Below are positions 19,034 to 28,002 of a stretch of DNA of 36,289 nt, piece by piece. Position 1 is the first letter of the stretch. Each line of letters opens with the position of its first letter. The translations under genes and the position numbers were made by a program. Under the pieces are notes generated by a model. The model ran no database searches. It was given only the letters and a program-made list of their open reading frames with translations, and was not told the DNA's origin. The DNA comes from Gammaproteobacteria bacterium. Its GTDB lineage: Bacteria; Pseudomonadota; Gammaproteobacteria; Pseudomonadales; CAMLJR01. Where the stretch lies: the NCBI GenBank assembly GCA_029265075.1, contig JAJUJZ010000018.1, positions 1 to 36,289 on the forward strand. Reading direction: 5' to 3'.

Positions 19034-19612
19034 ATGCAAATCCTGCGTCTCAACAAAGCCGGGCAACCGATCGACTGGCTGAGCTGGCAGGAAGCGGTTT
19101 GCCTCTACTCGCGTGACCTGGTGATCTGGTCCCTGGGCGAAGTGATCTTTCGCGTGCATGGCGGCTGGAACCGGTTCAGCGGCCAGCGCACCGTGCTCGA
19201 ACTGCCCAGTATCGTCGCCTGCGGCGGCGACCAGCTCGCGCGCCCGCGTAGCAAGCCACCCCTCACCAATCGCGCACTGTTCGAGCGCGACAATTACCAG
19301 TGTCTCTACTGTGGCCACTTCTTCGGTTATGCCGAGCTGACGCGCGACCATATCGTGCCGCGTTCGCGTGGTGGCAGCGACAGCTGGGAAAACGTGGTGG
19401 CTGCGTGCCGGCGCTGCAATCAGCACAAGGGCCACCGGCGCCTCGAAGAAGCCAATCTCGAGCTGCTGGCACTGCCTTATCGACCCAATCCTGCGGAGTA
19501 TCTGGCGCTGGTCAACAGCCGGCGTATTCTGCCTGATCAGGCGGATTTCCTGAGCCGGCAGTTCTCGGCCAATTGTCGCTGGCAAATGCGATCGGGCCGT
19601 TTTTACGCCTGA
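19034..19612 (+). CDS. HNH endonuclease family protein
   Basis: From ATG 19034 (GGAG at 19023-19026) the product has 192 residues. An N-terminal region (MQILRLNKAGQPIDWLSWQE) typical of a widespread stand-alone bacterial HNH family precedes a zinc-ribbon HNH nuclease domain. That domain has Cys90 and Cys93 (CLYCG), the catalytic Asp105-His106 in LTRDHIVPRSRGG, Asn120, Cys125 and Cys128 (CRRC) and His131. All metal and catalytic positions look intact. No methylase, toxin partner, phage or intron gene is adjacent, so it is not part of an evident restriction or homing system. The role is unknown, perhaps DNA repair or housekeeping. Confidence 0.88.
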   Translation: MQILRLNKAGQPIDWLSWQEAVCLYSRDLVIWSLGEVIFRVHGGWNRFSGQRTVLELPSIVACGGDQLARPRSKPPLTNRALFERDNYQCLYCGHFFGYAELTRDHIVPRSRGGSDSWENVVAACRRCNQHKGHRRLEEANLELLALPYRPNPAEYLALVNSRRILPDQADFLSRQFSANCRWQMRSGRFYA

Positions 19613-19631
19613 GGCAGTCGGGCGCCAGGGT

Positions 19632-20624
19632 TCAGCTCACGGCCTGCACGCCGTCACGGGTTTCCCGATACAGCTGATGTTCCCTGTCGAGCAGGTAGCT
19701 GTGCAGATCATCGGCCAGGAACAGTCCGCCGCGGTAGTGCTGACGCGCTTCCTGCTCCAGATCGCGCAACGAATGAGTGCCGGTCCCGGGGCGACGACGG
19801 TAGCGCTGACTGATATGAGTGAGACCCAGCCATGGCACGCCGGCGGCGGCCGCCGTTTTCGCCACCTGGGCAGCGGTACTGTGCTGGTAAGCAGGACCGA
19901 CGCGCGCCAGCACATCTTCGGTATAGGTGGCTTCGTGGATCAGCAGGTCGCAGCCCAGCAGCGCCTCACGCAACAGTTCAGGCTGGTCGTTGTCGCCCCC
20001 TACCACGATGCAGCGCGGACGCCGCTGTGGCAGGCAGACTGCGGCCGAGGTGATCACACGGCCATCCTCCAGCTGCACATCGCGCCCCTGCTGCAGTTCT
20101 CCCCAGAGTGGACCGCGCGGCACGCCGAGCTGGGCCAGCCGCCCGGGATCGAGATGTCGTTCGCGCACCCGCTCTTCAATGCGGTAGGCGAAGCTGGGCA
20201 CCCGATGTGACAGCGGAACGCTTGTTACTACCACATCCTCATCTTCGTAGCGAAAGCCGGGCTTGTCGCTGCGCAGCCAGTGGATCGGGTAGACCGGGGT
20301 AAAGTCAGTGTAGCGGCAGGCGGCTTCGATGAATTCGGCAACACCGGTCGGGGCGCTGATGGTGAGCGGCGCGGAACGCCCGCTCATCTGAGCGCTGGCG
20401 AGCAGCCCCGGCAGCCCGTAACAGTGATCGCCGTGGACATGGGTAATGAAAATGGCGCGTACTTTGGCGGTGGTGTACGAGGAGCGCAGCAGCTGGTGCT
20501 GGGTGCCTTCGCCACAGTCGATCAGATACCAGTCGCGCTGCTGCTCCGGCGCCAGCGCCAGCCCTGAAACATTGCGGTCGCGGGCGGGCATTCCCGCCGC
20601 GGTGCCGAGAAAAGTGAAACGCAT
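19632..20624 (-). CDS. rnz: Ribonuclease Z (tRNA 3'-processing metallo-beta-lactamase)
   Basis: The protein opens with MRFTFLGTAAGMPARDRNVSG, the standard RNase Z N-terminus. It carries the zinc-binding HVHGDH (62-67) in IFITHVHGDHCYGLPGLL, followed by the later ligands in LSHRVPSFAYR, IHEATYTEDV and the terminal GLTHISQRY. It trims tRNA 3' trailers as an endonuclease (RNase BN-like exonuclease activity is possible). From ATG 20624, with GAGGG eight bases upstream, it has 330 residues. An earlier frame start at 20669 has no such support. It is convergent with the HNH gene and divergent from the DUF502 gene. Confidence 0.93.
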   Translation of the reverse strand: MRFTFLGTAAGMPARDRNVSGLALAPEQQRDWYLIDCGEGTQHQLLRSSYTTAKVRAIFITHVHGDHCYGLPGLLASAQMSGRSAPLTISAPTGVAEFIEAACRYTDFTPVYPIHWLRSDKPGFRYEDEDVVVTSVPLSHRVPSFAYRIEERVRERHLDPGRLAQLGVPRGPLWGELQQGRDVQLEDGRVITSAAVCLPQRRPRCIVVGGDNDQPELLREALLGCDLLIHEATYTEDVLARVGPAYQHSTAAQVAKTAAAAGVPWLGLTHISQRYRRRPGTGTHSLRDLEQEARQHYRGGLFLADDLHSYLLDREHQLYRETRDGVQAVS

Positions 20625-20737
20625 CTTTACCCTCACGCGAACGAGATGACCGGTAAAACATGCTAACACGTGGCTGGTCAGCGGCTGGACCGTACGCTTT
20701 TGGTAGAGTTGCCCGCTGACTGAATCAGGAGATGCAG

Positions 20738-21400
20738 ATGAAAGGGCTTAATGCGATCTGGCGCTGGTTTTACCGGCAGACCCTGCGTGGGCTGCTGATT
20801 CTGGTGCCAATCGTGGTAACGGTCATGTTTATCGTCTGGCTGGCACGCAGCATCGAGCAGATGCTGGCGCCGCTGGTGCTGCTGGTGCTGCCGCCGGACA
20901 TCTATTTCCCCGGCTTCGCACTGCTGCTGTTTCTGGCGGCTGCCTTTGTGCTGGGCATAGTTACCCGCAACGTGCTCATGCGCAAGCTGGGCGATGCGGC
21001 TGAGGCACTGCTGACCCAGCTGCCGGTCGTCGGCAAGATATATCCCATCGTGCGGCAGCTGATGGATTTGCTGAGTGGACGTAACCGCGAGGCCGAGAGT
21101 GGCCAGGTCGTCACGTTCCAGGTTCCCGGCGCCAGTGCGGCAGTCTTCGGCATCGTGTTGCGGCGCGGTGACCGGCAACCATGCGAGTGGCTGCCGGAAG
21201 AGTGCGATCTGGTTTACGCGCCGATGAGCTATCAGGTCGGCGGCTACAGTCTGATCATGCCCCGCGCTCAGCTGCAGCCGGTGGCTATGAGTCCCGGCGA
21301 AGCGTTGCAGCTGATCGTGATGGGTGGGCTGGGCAGCACACCGTCCGCCGTGCCACAGCCATCGGAGCCTCCGGTTACTGCTGTTACGGAGAACAGCTGA
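20738..21400 (+). CDS. DUF502 family membrane protein
   Basis: The 220-residue protein has two strong transmembrane segments near the N-terminus (about GLLILVPIVVTVMFIVWLA and FALLLFLAAAFVLGIVT) and the conserved DUF502 block LPVVGKIYPIVRQLMD. The VFGIVLRRGD-type soluble region follows, with a proline-rich tail. I chose ATG 20738 over the ATG two codons earlier because CAGGAG (20726-20731) then sits six bases upstream. Members of this family are inner-membrane proteins of unknown biochemical function. It is followed by a gap of about 240 bases. Confidence 0.88.
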   Translation: MKGLNAIWRWFYRQTLRGLLILVPIVVTVMFIVWLARSIEQMLAPLVLLVLPPDIYFPGFALLLFLAAAFVLGIVTRNVLMRKLGDAAEALLTQLPVVGKIYPIVRQLMDLLSGRNREAESGQVVTFQVPGASAAVFGIVLRRGDRQPCEWLPEECDLVYAPMSYQVGGYSLIMPRAQLQPVAMSPGEALQLIVMGGLGSTPSAVPQPSEPPVTAVTENS

Positions 21401-21508
21401 TGGCAAAAGGAGAAGACGGCGCTAAGGTTCTGTACCGGAAACTTATATCTAAACGATCTTGAATTTAGCGAGGCGCAGCTGGCGAGAGTTGGTTAAGGTA
21501 TTTCACAT

Positions 21509-21538
21509 CTGACAGGAACGAGCGATTACTTCTGTCAG
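21509..21538 (+). repeat. Inverted repeat in the gap before the YbaK gene
   Basis: CTGACAG (21509-21515) and CTGTCAG (21532-21538) form a perfect 7-bp dyad with a 16-base spacer. It lies in an AT-richer 240-base gap (21401-21640), which also has two tandem ATAACGACAA copies (21572-21581 and 21583-21592) and a second dyad, GCCCGG/CCGGGC (21597-21602 and 21611-21616). These may be operator sites or mRNA hairpins; function unknown. Confidence 0.5.
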
Positions 21539-21640
21539 GGTGCTCCACCCGGCACAAGCCAGACAAACAACGATAACGACAAATAACGACAAGCTGGCCC
21601 GGGAGTGCCACCGGGCGTCCGCGCAGGGGAGATCCGCTTT

Positions 21641-22231
21641 ATGCCGAGTCTGCTGCTGATCGATTATCTGGACCGCGCCCGTTCCGTCTATCAGTTGTTG
21701 CAGCACCGACCTGCATACACCGCAATAGAAACCGCACGCCTGCTTGCCATCCCGCCACGCCGGTTCGCCAAGGTGGTGATGCTGCGGCTGGACGACGAAC
21801 TCACTATGCTGGTGGTGCCGGCACACTGCTGCGTCGACACCGAGGCGGTGCGACGCGCCTGCAGCTGCCAGCACGTCGAAGTCGCGGGGCTGCGCTATTT
21901 GCGTGCGCGCTTTCCCCGCTGTGAAGAGGGCGCCATGCCGCCGTTCGGACATCTGTTCGGACTGCGGGCCTTTTCCTCGGGGCTGGTCGACGATCTTGAT
22001 ATTGCCTTTAAAAGCGGGGCTCACCATGAGACCGTGGTGATGCCGATTAGCGAATTTCATCGACTGGCTTATGTCGAGCCGCTGCCGGCCTGCAGCCGGC
22101 CGGCGGGACGAATGGCGCCGGCGCTGATGCAGCGGCGCCGGCTGCAGCCGGCGACCGCATCATCACGGCCGTTACCTGCTGGGCATCTTGGCACAGCAGG
22201 CTGGCAGGGTCGTCTGGCTGGGCCGGGATAA
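21641..22231 (+). CDS. YbaK/ProX-type aminoacyl-tRNA editing domain protein
   Basis: The 196-residue product matches the YbaK deacylase fold. It has the family block ELTMLVVPAHCCVDTEAVRRA, an FPRCEEGAMPPFGHLFGL segment with the invariant Gly-x-x-Pro-Pro-Phe-Gly core, and the IAFKSGAHHETVVMPISEFHRL C-terminal strand. Such free-standing domains hydrolyse mischarged tRNAs, such as Ala- or Cys-tRNA(Pro). The specificity here cannot be read. ATG 21641 has AGGGGAGA at 21625-21632. The last ~45 residues (after VEPLPACSRP) are arginine/proline-rich and not part of the family. They coincide with a palindrome-rich stretch (22087-22152). Confidence 0.78.
   Translation: MPSLLLIDYLDRARSVYQLLQHRPAYTAIETARLLAIPPRRFAKVVMLRLDDELTMLVVPAHCCVDTEAVRRACSCQHVEVAGLRYLRARFPRCEEGAMPPFGHLFGLRAFSSGLVDDLDIAFKSGAHHETVVMPISEFHRLAYVEPLPACSRPAGRMAPALMQRRRLQPATASSRPLPAGHLGTAGWQGRLAGPG
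22084..22152 (+). repeat. Palindrome-rich GC cluster at the 3' end of the YbaK gene
   Basis: GCCGGC-type palindromes recur: GCCGGC-CTGCA-GCCGGC (22084-22100), GGCGCCGGCGC near 22115 and GGCGCCGGC near 22134. CTGCAGCCGGC occurs twice (22090-22100 and 22142-22152). The cluster lies inside the 3' coding part of the YbaK gene, close to the convergent RND permease end. It could fold into strong mRNA stems. It resembles REP-like sequence, but only one cluster is present. Confidence 0.35.
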
Positions 22232-22251
22232 CTCGAAAGCGAGGCGAGGGC

Positions 22252-25200
22252 TCAGGCGGGCCCTGCGCCCCGGTCAGTGGCCGGCCTGTCAGCGGATGGA
22301 GTGGTATCAAGCTCTGTCTGCAGCTGGCGGGCGACCGTTTCGGGTGAAGAGGTGCCGCGCGCGATCGCCAGATAGGCTGCCGGTACCACAAACAGCGTCA
22401 GCAGCGTGGCCATCAGCACCCCTGCGATCACCACCACTCCGATAACGGTGCGCGATTCGCTGCCGGCGCCGCTCGCAAGCACCAGCGGTACCGCGCCCAT
22501 GATGGTCGTGAAGGCCGTCATCACAATGGGTCGCAGGCGCAGCTCGCTTGCCCGCAGCACCGCATCGCGGAAGGCGAGGCCTTCATCGCGCAGCTGGTTG
22601 GCGAACTCCACCAGCAGGATGCCGTTTTTCGCAGCCAGTCCCACCAGCATGATGATTGCGACCTGGCTGTAGATGTTGAGCGAATGCCCGGTGATCCACA
22701 GACCGAGCAGGGCGCCGGCCACCGCCAGCGGCACGGTGAGCATGATGACCAGCGGGTGGATATAACTTTCGAACTGCGCCGCCAGGACCAGGAACACCAC
22801 CACCAGCGACAGTGCGAACAGGAAATAGATCGACTGCCCCGAGCGTTTGAGCTCCAGTGATTCGCCTTTGTAATCGATGGTTGCCGTAGGCGGCAGCTGC
22901 TCCTGAACGAGTCGCTCCAGATAGTCGAGCGCTTCGCCGAGCGCGTAGCCACTCGCCAGGCTCGCTTCAATCGTTATGGCGCGCACTCGGTTATAGCGGT
23001 TGAGGCTGGCGGCATCCGCCTGTTCGGTCAGCGTCACCAGATTGCTGAGCGGGATCAGTTCACCACTGGTTTCGGAACGGATGTAGATGTTAGCGAGATC
23101 GGTCGTGGTACGGTGGAGGTCGGTTTCGCCTTCGAGGATGACGTCATACTCCTCGCCCTGGTACATGAACGTGGTGACGCGCCGCGAGCCCAGCAGGGTT
23201 TCCAGGGTGCGGCTGATCGCGACGGTGCTGACGCCCAGGTCGCCAGCGCGGTTGTGGTCGATCGCGACATGGATCTGCGGCTTGGTCTCCTTGTAGTCGG
23301 CATCCAGATCGATCAGGCCGGGATTGCTGCGGGCGGCCTCGAGCAGGATGTCGCGCCATTCGGCCAGCTCTTCGAAGGTACCGCCGCCAATGACAAACTG
23401 CACCGGCTTGCGGTTACCGCTGCTGAGCGGCTGGATGGGGATGGCAAATACCTGCACGCCGGTGAGATCGGCGGTGCGCCGTCGCACTTCATCAGCCATT
23501 GCGAAAATTGAACGCCGGCTGGCCCAGTCTTCCATGACGATGATGAGGCGGCCCTGGTTATAAAGCTCGCCGGCGCCGCGCCCGATCGGCGCCTGCACCA
23601 GCAGCCGCATGATCTCGCCCGCTTCCACCAGCGGCATCAGGCGCTGCTCAATCTCCAGCAGCTGGCGCTGGGTATATTCAAACGACGATCCCTCGGGCGC
23701 GGTGACCGCGATGAACATGTTGCCGCGGTCTTCGCGCGGCGTGAATTCGCTGGGAATGCGGGTGAACAGCAAGCCCGACGCGACGATAGTGCCTGCCAGT
23801 ACCGCGATGATCAGCGCGGGACGCTGCAGGGTGCCGCGCAGCGCGCGACCATAGAGGCGCTGCATGGCGGTGAGGCGGGCTTCGATGAAACTGCCAAGGC
23901 GTGAGTGCCGGGCAGCGGGGTCCAGCAGTTTGGAGCAGAGCATGGGCGACAGTGTCAGGGCCACTACCGCCGAGAAGAACACCGCCGCAGCCATGGCGAC
24001 TGCGAATTCCGCGAAGAGTCGCCCGACAGTGCCTTCCAGAAAGGTGATCGGCACAAACACTGAAATCAGGACGGCGGTGGTGGCGAGCACCGCGAAGCCG
24101 ACCTGCCGGGTACCGCGGAAGGCGGCTACCAGCGGCGTCTCACCGGCATTGAGGCGGCGGTGCACGTTTTCGAGCACCACGATGCTGTCATCCACCACCA
24201 GCCCAATCGCCAGCACCAGCGCCAGCAGGGTGAGCAGATTCAGGCTGTAGCCGAAGGCATAGAGCACGATCGCGGTCGCGATCAGCGATACCGGTACGGT
24301 GGCGGCGGGAATCAGCATCGCCCGGAAGTCGCCGAGGAAGGCCAGAATCACGAGGATGACGAGGATGCCGGCAATCAGCAGCGTTTCATACACTTCGGCG
24401 ATGGCAGCGCTGACGAATACAGAGGTATCGAAGCTCTGATTGAGCTTCATACCGGGCGGCAGCGTGGCATTGATCTCGTCCGCCAGTGCATGAACGGCGC
24501 GCGCCACCTCCAGCGTGTTGGCATTACTCTGCTTGATGACGCCGAGGCCGACCTGGTTGATGCCGTTGCCCCGATAGAGCCGGCGCCACTCCGCCGGTCC
24601 GATCTCCACCCGCGCGACATCGCGCAGGCGCACCAGATAGCCATCGTCGCCGCGCCGCAGCACCAGCCGGTCGAAATCCTCGGCGGTGGCGTAGCCGCGT
24701 GTCACCCGGACGACAAAATCACGCTGCCGCGATTTCAGCGAGCCGGCTGGCAGTTCGACGTTCTGGGCGCGCAGCGCCTCTTCCACATCGAGCACTGTCA
24801 GGCCGCGTGCGGCCAGCGCCTGACGATCGAGCCAGATGCGCATCGAATATTCCAGCGAGCCCCCGACGTTGACTCTGGCTACGCCATTGACCGTGGAGAA
24901 GCGGTCGACCAGAAACCGGTCGGCAAAGTCCGAGATCTCGAGGATCGACATTCCCTCGCCCGACAGGTTGAGCCAGAGGATCGGCACATTGTCAGCGTCG
25001 GTCTTTTCCACCTCGGGCGGGTCGATGTCGTCAGGCAGCTCGCGCCGTGCCTGCGCCACCCGGTCACGCACATCGTTGGCGGCGGCATCGATGTCGCGGG
25101 AGAGCTCGAATTCGATGGTGATGGTGGAAAGACCGTCGAAACTGCTGGAGGTGATGCTGCGAATCCCCTCAATGCCGGCCAGCCGCTCCTCCAGCGGCCG

Positions 25201-25392
25201 GGTCACGCGGTTTTCGACGACCGCGGAGTTGGCGCCGACATACTCTGTCCGCACAGTGACGATCGGCGAGTCGATGTCGGGATACTCGCGCAGCGGGATG
25301 CGCTCGAAGGCCACCAGACCGAAGGCGATCAGCAGCAGGCTGATGACCGATGCGAACACCGGCCGCTTGATGGAGATATCAGAAAGCAGCAT
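22252..25392 (-). CDS. RND-family efflux permease (AcrB/HAE1-like)
   Basis: The 1046-residue inner-membrane protein has the full RND layout: an N-terminal transmembrane helix beginning MLLSDISIKRPVFASVISLL, two large periplasmic loops and two sets of helices. The proton-relay residues look intact: paired aspartates in LVVDDSIVVLENV (fourth helix, near residue 400) and a lysine in LVGLAAKNGILLVEFA (tenth helix). The usual RIPLREYPDIDSP and PLEERLAGIEGIRSITSSS blocks are present. It should export drugs or toxic compounds with the adjacent membrane fusion protein. No outer-membrane TolC-type gene is in the window, so a shared channel must be assumed. It starts 17 bases after the fusion protein gene, so the two are cotranscribed. 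Confidence 0.95.
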   Translation of the reverse strand: MLLSDISIKRPVFASVISLLLIAFGLVAFERIPLREYPDIDSPIVTVRTEYVGANSAVVENRVTRPLEERLAGIEGIRSITSSSFDGLSTITIEFELSRDIDAAANDVRDRVAQARRELPDDIDPPEVEKTDADNVPILWLNLSGEGMSILEISDFADRFLVDRFSTVNGVARVNVGGSLEYSMRIWLDRQALAARGLTVLDVEEALRAQNVELPAGSLKSRQRDFVVRVTRGYATAEDFDRLVLRRGDDGYLVRLRDVARVEIGPAEWRRLYRGNGINQVGLGVIKQSNANTLEVARAVHALADEINATLPPGMKLNQSFDTSVFVSAAIAEVYETLLIAGILVILVILAFLGDFRAMLIPAATVPVSLIATAIVLYAFGYSLNLLTLLALVLAIGLVVDDSIVVLENVHRRLNAGETPLVAAFRGTRQVGFAVLATTAVLISVFVPITFLEGTVGRLFAEFAVAMAAAVFFSAVVALTLSPMLCSKLLDPAARHSRLGSFIEARLTAMQRLYGRALRGTLQRPALIIAVLAGTIVASGLLFTRIPSEFTPREDRGNMFIAVTAPEGSSFEYTQRQLLEIEQRLMPLVEAGEIMRLLVQAPIGRGAGELYNQGRLIIVMEDWASRRSIFAMADEVRRRTADLTGVQVFAIPIQPLSSGNRKPVQFVIGGGTFEELAEWRDILLEAARSNPGLIDLDADYKETKPQIHVAIDHNRAGDLGVSTVAISRTLETLLGSRRVTTFMYQGEEYDVILEGETDLHRTTTDLANIYIRSETSGELIPLSNLVTLTEQADAASLNRYNRVRAITIEASLASGYALGEALDYLERLVQEQLPPTATIDYKGESLELKRSGQSIYFLFALSLVVVFLVLAAQFESYIHPLVIMLTVPLAVAGALLGLWITGHSLNIYSQVAIIMLVGLAAKNGILLVEFANQLRDEGLAFRDAVLRASELRLRPIVMTAFTTIMGAVPLVLASGAGSESRTVIGVVVIAGVLMATLLTLFVVPAAYLAIARGTSSPETVARQLQTELDTTPSADRPATDRGAGPA

Positions 25393-25409
25393 CGGCGTGG
25401 CGCCTCATC

Positions 25410-26513
25410 TCAGCCGGGCAGGCCGCCGGCCTGACTGGCAGGGCCGGTGCCGGCGGTGGAACCGCTGGGCGCGACGGTCTTGATGGTGACTTTGCCGCCG
25501 GGGCGCGCGATGGTGATCCCTTCCTGAATGACCAGTTCCCCGGCCTGCAATCCGCTGACCACCTCGACCCAGCCGGGCTCGCGTGTGCCGGTGACCACTG
25601 CCCGCTCCGCCACAGTCAGTGTGGTGGGATCGACGATCAGCAGGAATTTCTGGTCCTGGCGCGCGATCAGCGCCTCCTCGGGCACCATCAGTGCGTCACG
25701 CGGCTGCCGCAGCAGCTCGACCGTCATCAGCAGGCCAGGTTTCAGCAGACCGTCGGGATTGTCGAACATGGCGCGTACCAGCAGCGAACGGCTGGTGGGA
25801 TTGATGCGACTGTCGATGGCGTTGACGCGGCCTTCGAACACCTGATCGAAGGCCTGGCTGGTGGCGAGGACCGGCTGGCCGATCTCGATAGATGCAATCA
25901 GCGCGGCCGGCACCGAGAAGTCGAGGCGCAGCCGGCGGGTGTCGTCCAGCGTGGTGATCACAGTGCCCGGTGTGACCAGCGCGCCGACACTGACTTCGCG
26001 CAGGCCGAGCCGGCCGGAAAACGGGGCGCGAATGGTGCGGTCGTCGATCCGCGCCTGAATCTCCTGCAGCCGGTGCTGCGAGCGGGCGACCAGCGTGCGC
26101 CGCTGATCCACCTCGGTCTTCGCCGCCAGGTTGCGTTTGAGCAGATTCTCCAGGCGTTGCAGCTCGCGCTCCTGCTCGGCCAGATTGGCCTGCTCTTCCG
26201 CCAGCTGGGCCCGCTCCTCTTGCTGGTCGAGCAGGGCCAGTACAGCGCCGGCTTCTACCCACTGACCGTCGTCGAAAAAGAGTTCGGTGATGGTCTCGGT
26301 AACCGTTGCGGTGATCTCCACCGACTCCTGTGCACGCAGCGTGCCGAGCGCCTCGGTGCGGTCCGCAATCTGCCGGGTAGCGGCTTCATGGACGATGACC
26401 GCGGGCGCGTTGCCCGCCTGGTTGTCAGTTACCGCAGCATTGTCGTCCCGCACCCACCACCAGGTGCCGGCAGCCGCTACGACCAGGATCACCACTGCAA
26501 GAATTCGAATCAT
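25410..26513 (-). CDS. RND efflux periplasmic adaptor (membrane fusion protein)
   Basis: The 367-residue protein begins with an N-terminal hydrophobic anchor or signal (MIRILAVVILVVAAAGTWWW) and no lipobox cysteine. A lipoyl-type half follows (VEITATVTETITELFFDDGQ), then an alpha-helical hairpin rich in Glu/Gln/Leu (about residues 95-145). The second lipoyl half (TIRAPFSGRLGLREVSVGALV) and the beta-barrel and C-terminal domains complete it. This is the HlyD/AcrA architecture. It links the downstream RND permease to an outer-membrane channel. There is no obvious regulator gene beside it. Confidence 0.93.
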   Translation of the reverse strand: MIRILAVVILVVAAAGTWWWVRDDNAAVTDNQAGNAPAVIVHEAATRQIADRTEALGTLRAQESVEITATVTETITELFFDDGQWVEAGAVLALLDQQEERAQLAEEQANLAEQERELQRLENLLKRNLAAKTEVDQRRTLVARSQHRLQEIQARIDDRTIRAPFSGRLGLREVSVGALVTPGTVITTLDDTRRLRLDFSVPAALIASIEIGQPVLATSQAFDQVFEGRVNAIDSRINPTSRSLLVRAMFDNPDGLLKPGLLMTVELLRQPRDALMVPEEALIARQDQKFLLIVDPTTLTVAERAVVTGTREPGWVEVVSGLQAGELVIQEGITIARPGGKVTIKTVAPSGSTAGTGPASQAGGLPG

Positions 26514-26657
26514 CGATGCTTTACCGCGGACTCATCTGCTGCCCGACGTCGGTTTCGGAGGCTGATACGGGATACGGTCGGGTCGGTTTCCCCCATGCTA
26601 GCGCACGCCGCGCTGTGACGCATGGCAAGGGTGCCGACCTGAACGTCTGGTAATAAA

Positions 26658-27629
26658 TCAGCGTCCGGTGTGGTAGCTGATGCAGTGCAGGACTTCTTCG
26701 GCCGAACCGAGAATGACGGGCACCCGCTGGTGAATATGCTCGGGCTGCAGGTCGAGAATCTTGGCGGCATCAGTCCACGCCTCCCCACCGGCCCGCTCGA
26801 TCAGCAGCGCCATCGGATTGGCTTCATACATCAGTCGCAGCTTGCCGGGCTTGTCCGGCTCACGCCGGTCCCACGGATAACTGAAGATGCCACCGCGACA
26901 GAGAATGCGGTGCACATCGGACACCATCGCTGCGACCCAGCGCATATTGAAATTCTTCTTGCGCGGACCGTCCTTGCCCAGCAGCAGGTCGGCAATGTAG
27001 CGCCGCATCGGTTCCGCCCAGAAACGCTGGTTCGACATGTTGATGGCGAACTCCTGGGTCTGGGCAGGAATGGCGACCCGCTCGCTGGTCAGCAGGAATT
27101 CATTGGAAACCGGATCCAGCGTATAAAACTGCACGCCCTGGCCCGCCGTCAGCGCGAGCATGACGGAGGGACCATACAGCACGTAGCCAGCCGCAATCTG
27201 CTGACGGCCGGGGCGCAGGAAGTCGGCCTCGGTGACAGGGGTGGCGCCCGGTGCTTCAAAAATCGAGAAAATCGTCCCAACCGAGCCATTGATATCGATG
27301 TTGGACGAGCCATCCAACGGATCAAACGCCACCAGAAAACGGCCATCCGGATTGGCTGCCACGATCTCGGTCTCTTCCTCGGAAGCCAGAGCGCGAACAG
27401 ACGGCTCGGCCAGCAGCAGCGCCTTGAGGATGTCGTTGGCAATGACGTCGAGCTTCTTCTGCGCTTCGCCCTGCACGTTCTCGGCGCCGGCGTTGCCCAG
27501 CACGCCGGCTACGGCACCGCGGCTGATCTGGCGCGCGATGTCGCGACAGCCGTCGGCCAGCGTCGCCAGCAGAGTGATCAGAGCAGGTTGCAGCAGCTGA
27601 CTTTGCAGTACCTGTGGAAGTCTTTGCAT
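26658..27629 (-). CDS. fbp: Class I fructose-1,6-bisphosphatase
   Basis: The enzyme hydrolyses fructose 1,6-bisphosphate in gluconeogenesis (and in Calvin-cycle organisms). The 323-residue product has the acidic ASEEETE loop near residue 80, the metal-binding signature [20 protein letters not shown], and the sugar-phosphate site [20 protein letters not shown] near the C-terminus. The start at 27629 has AAGGGA upstream on the minus strand and a sigma70-like promoter at 27688-27659. No Calvin-cycle gene is seen in this window, so gluconeogenesis is the default reading. Confidence 0.96.
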   Translation of the reverse strand: MQRLPQVLQSQLLQPALITLLATLADGCRDIARQISRGAVAGVLGNAGAENVQGEAQKKLDVIANDILKALLLAEPSVRALASEEETEIVAANPDGRFLVAFDPLDGSSNIDINGSVGTIFSIFEAPGATPVTEADFLRPGRQQIAAGYVLYGPSVMLALTAGQGVQFYTLDPVSNEFLLTSERVAIPAQTQEFAINMSNQRFWAEPMRRYIADLLLGKDGPRKKNFNMRWVAAMVSDVHRILCRGGIFSYPWDRREPDKPGKLRLMYEANPMALLIERAGGEAWTDAAKILDLQPEHIHQRVPVILGSAEEVLHCISYHTGR

Positions 27630-27658
27630 GGGGGAGTCCCTTCACGCGATGGGGGCGC

Positions 27659-27688
27659 ATTATGCCATCCGCGTCCGAAGCGTGTCAG
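27659..27688 (-). promoter_or_regulatory. Candidate sigma70 promoter of fbp
   Basis: On the minus strand CTGACA (27688-27683) and CATAAT (27664-27659) are 18 bases apart, each 5/6 to consensus. Transcription would start near 27652, leaving a short leader of about 23 bases before the fbp ATG. Confidence 0.5.
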
Positions 27689-28002
27689 CCGCACCCGGCT
27701 GTAGTGGCCGGGCCGCGGTGCTAGATCAAATCGGAATCGATTCACGGCTGAGCGGCCGATCGTCATCTAACCTGCAGAGGTGCCAGAAAACCGGCATCGC
27801 TGGATACCTCGGGGCACAGCTTTGCTAACTCACTGATTCGGCGTCGGCGGCATCGCTGCCGGACGGATCTGCGGCACGCGGCGATCCCAGCGCAGCAGCG
27901 TTGCGCGATGGGAGGGGCCGCTGCAGTCCGGCGGCGGCTGCCTTGCTGAGCAGCGAGTAGTGGACTAGCTTTAAAAGTGTGTTCATTGACGAGATAACAA
28001 TA
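27689..28002. other. Divergent gap between fbp and the MORN gene: no gene seen
   Basis: No frame here looks protein-coding and no structural RNA is recognised. GAATCGATTC at 27734-27743 is a perfect 10-base palindrome that could be an operator. A TTTAAAA-containing stretch at 27970-27976 near the MORN start could be part of its promoter, but no convincing -35/-10 pair was found. Confidence 0.4.

Noticed and set aside
21400-21462. A 20-codon frame overlapping the DUF502 stop codon
   Set aside because: It is too short, with no recognisable motif and no independent support beyond the ATGA overlap.
24160-25434. A 424-codon plus-strand frame inside the RND permease region
   Set aside because: It is antisense to a clear RND protein, with no SD and no recognisable motif.
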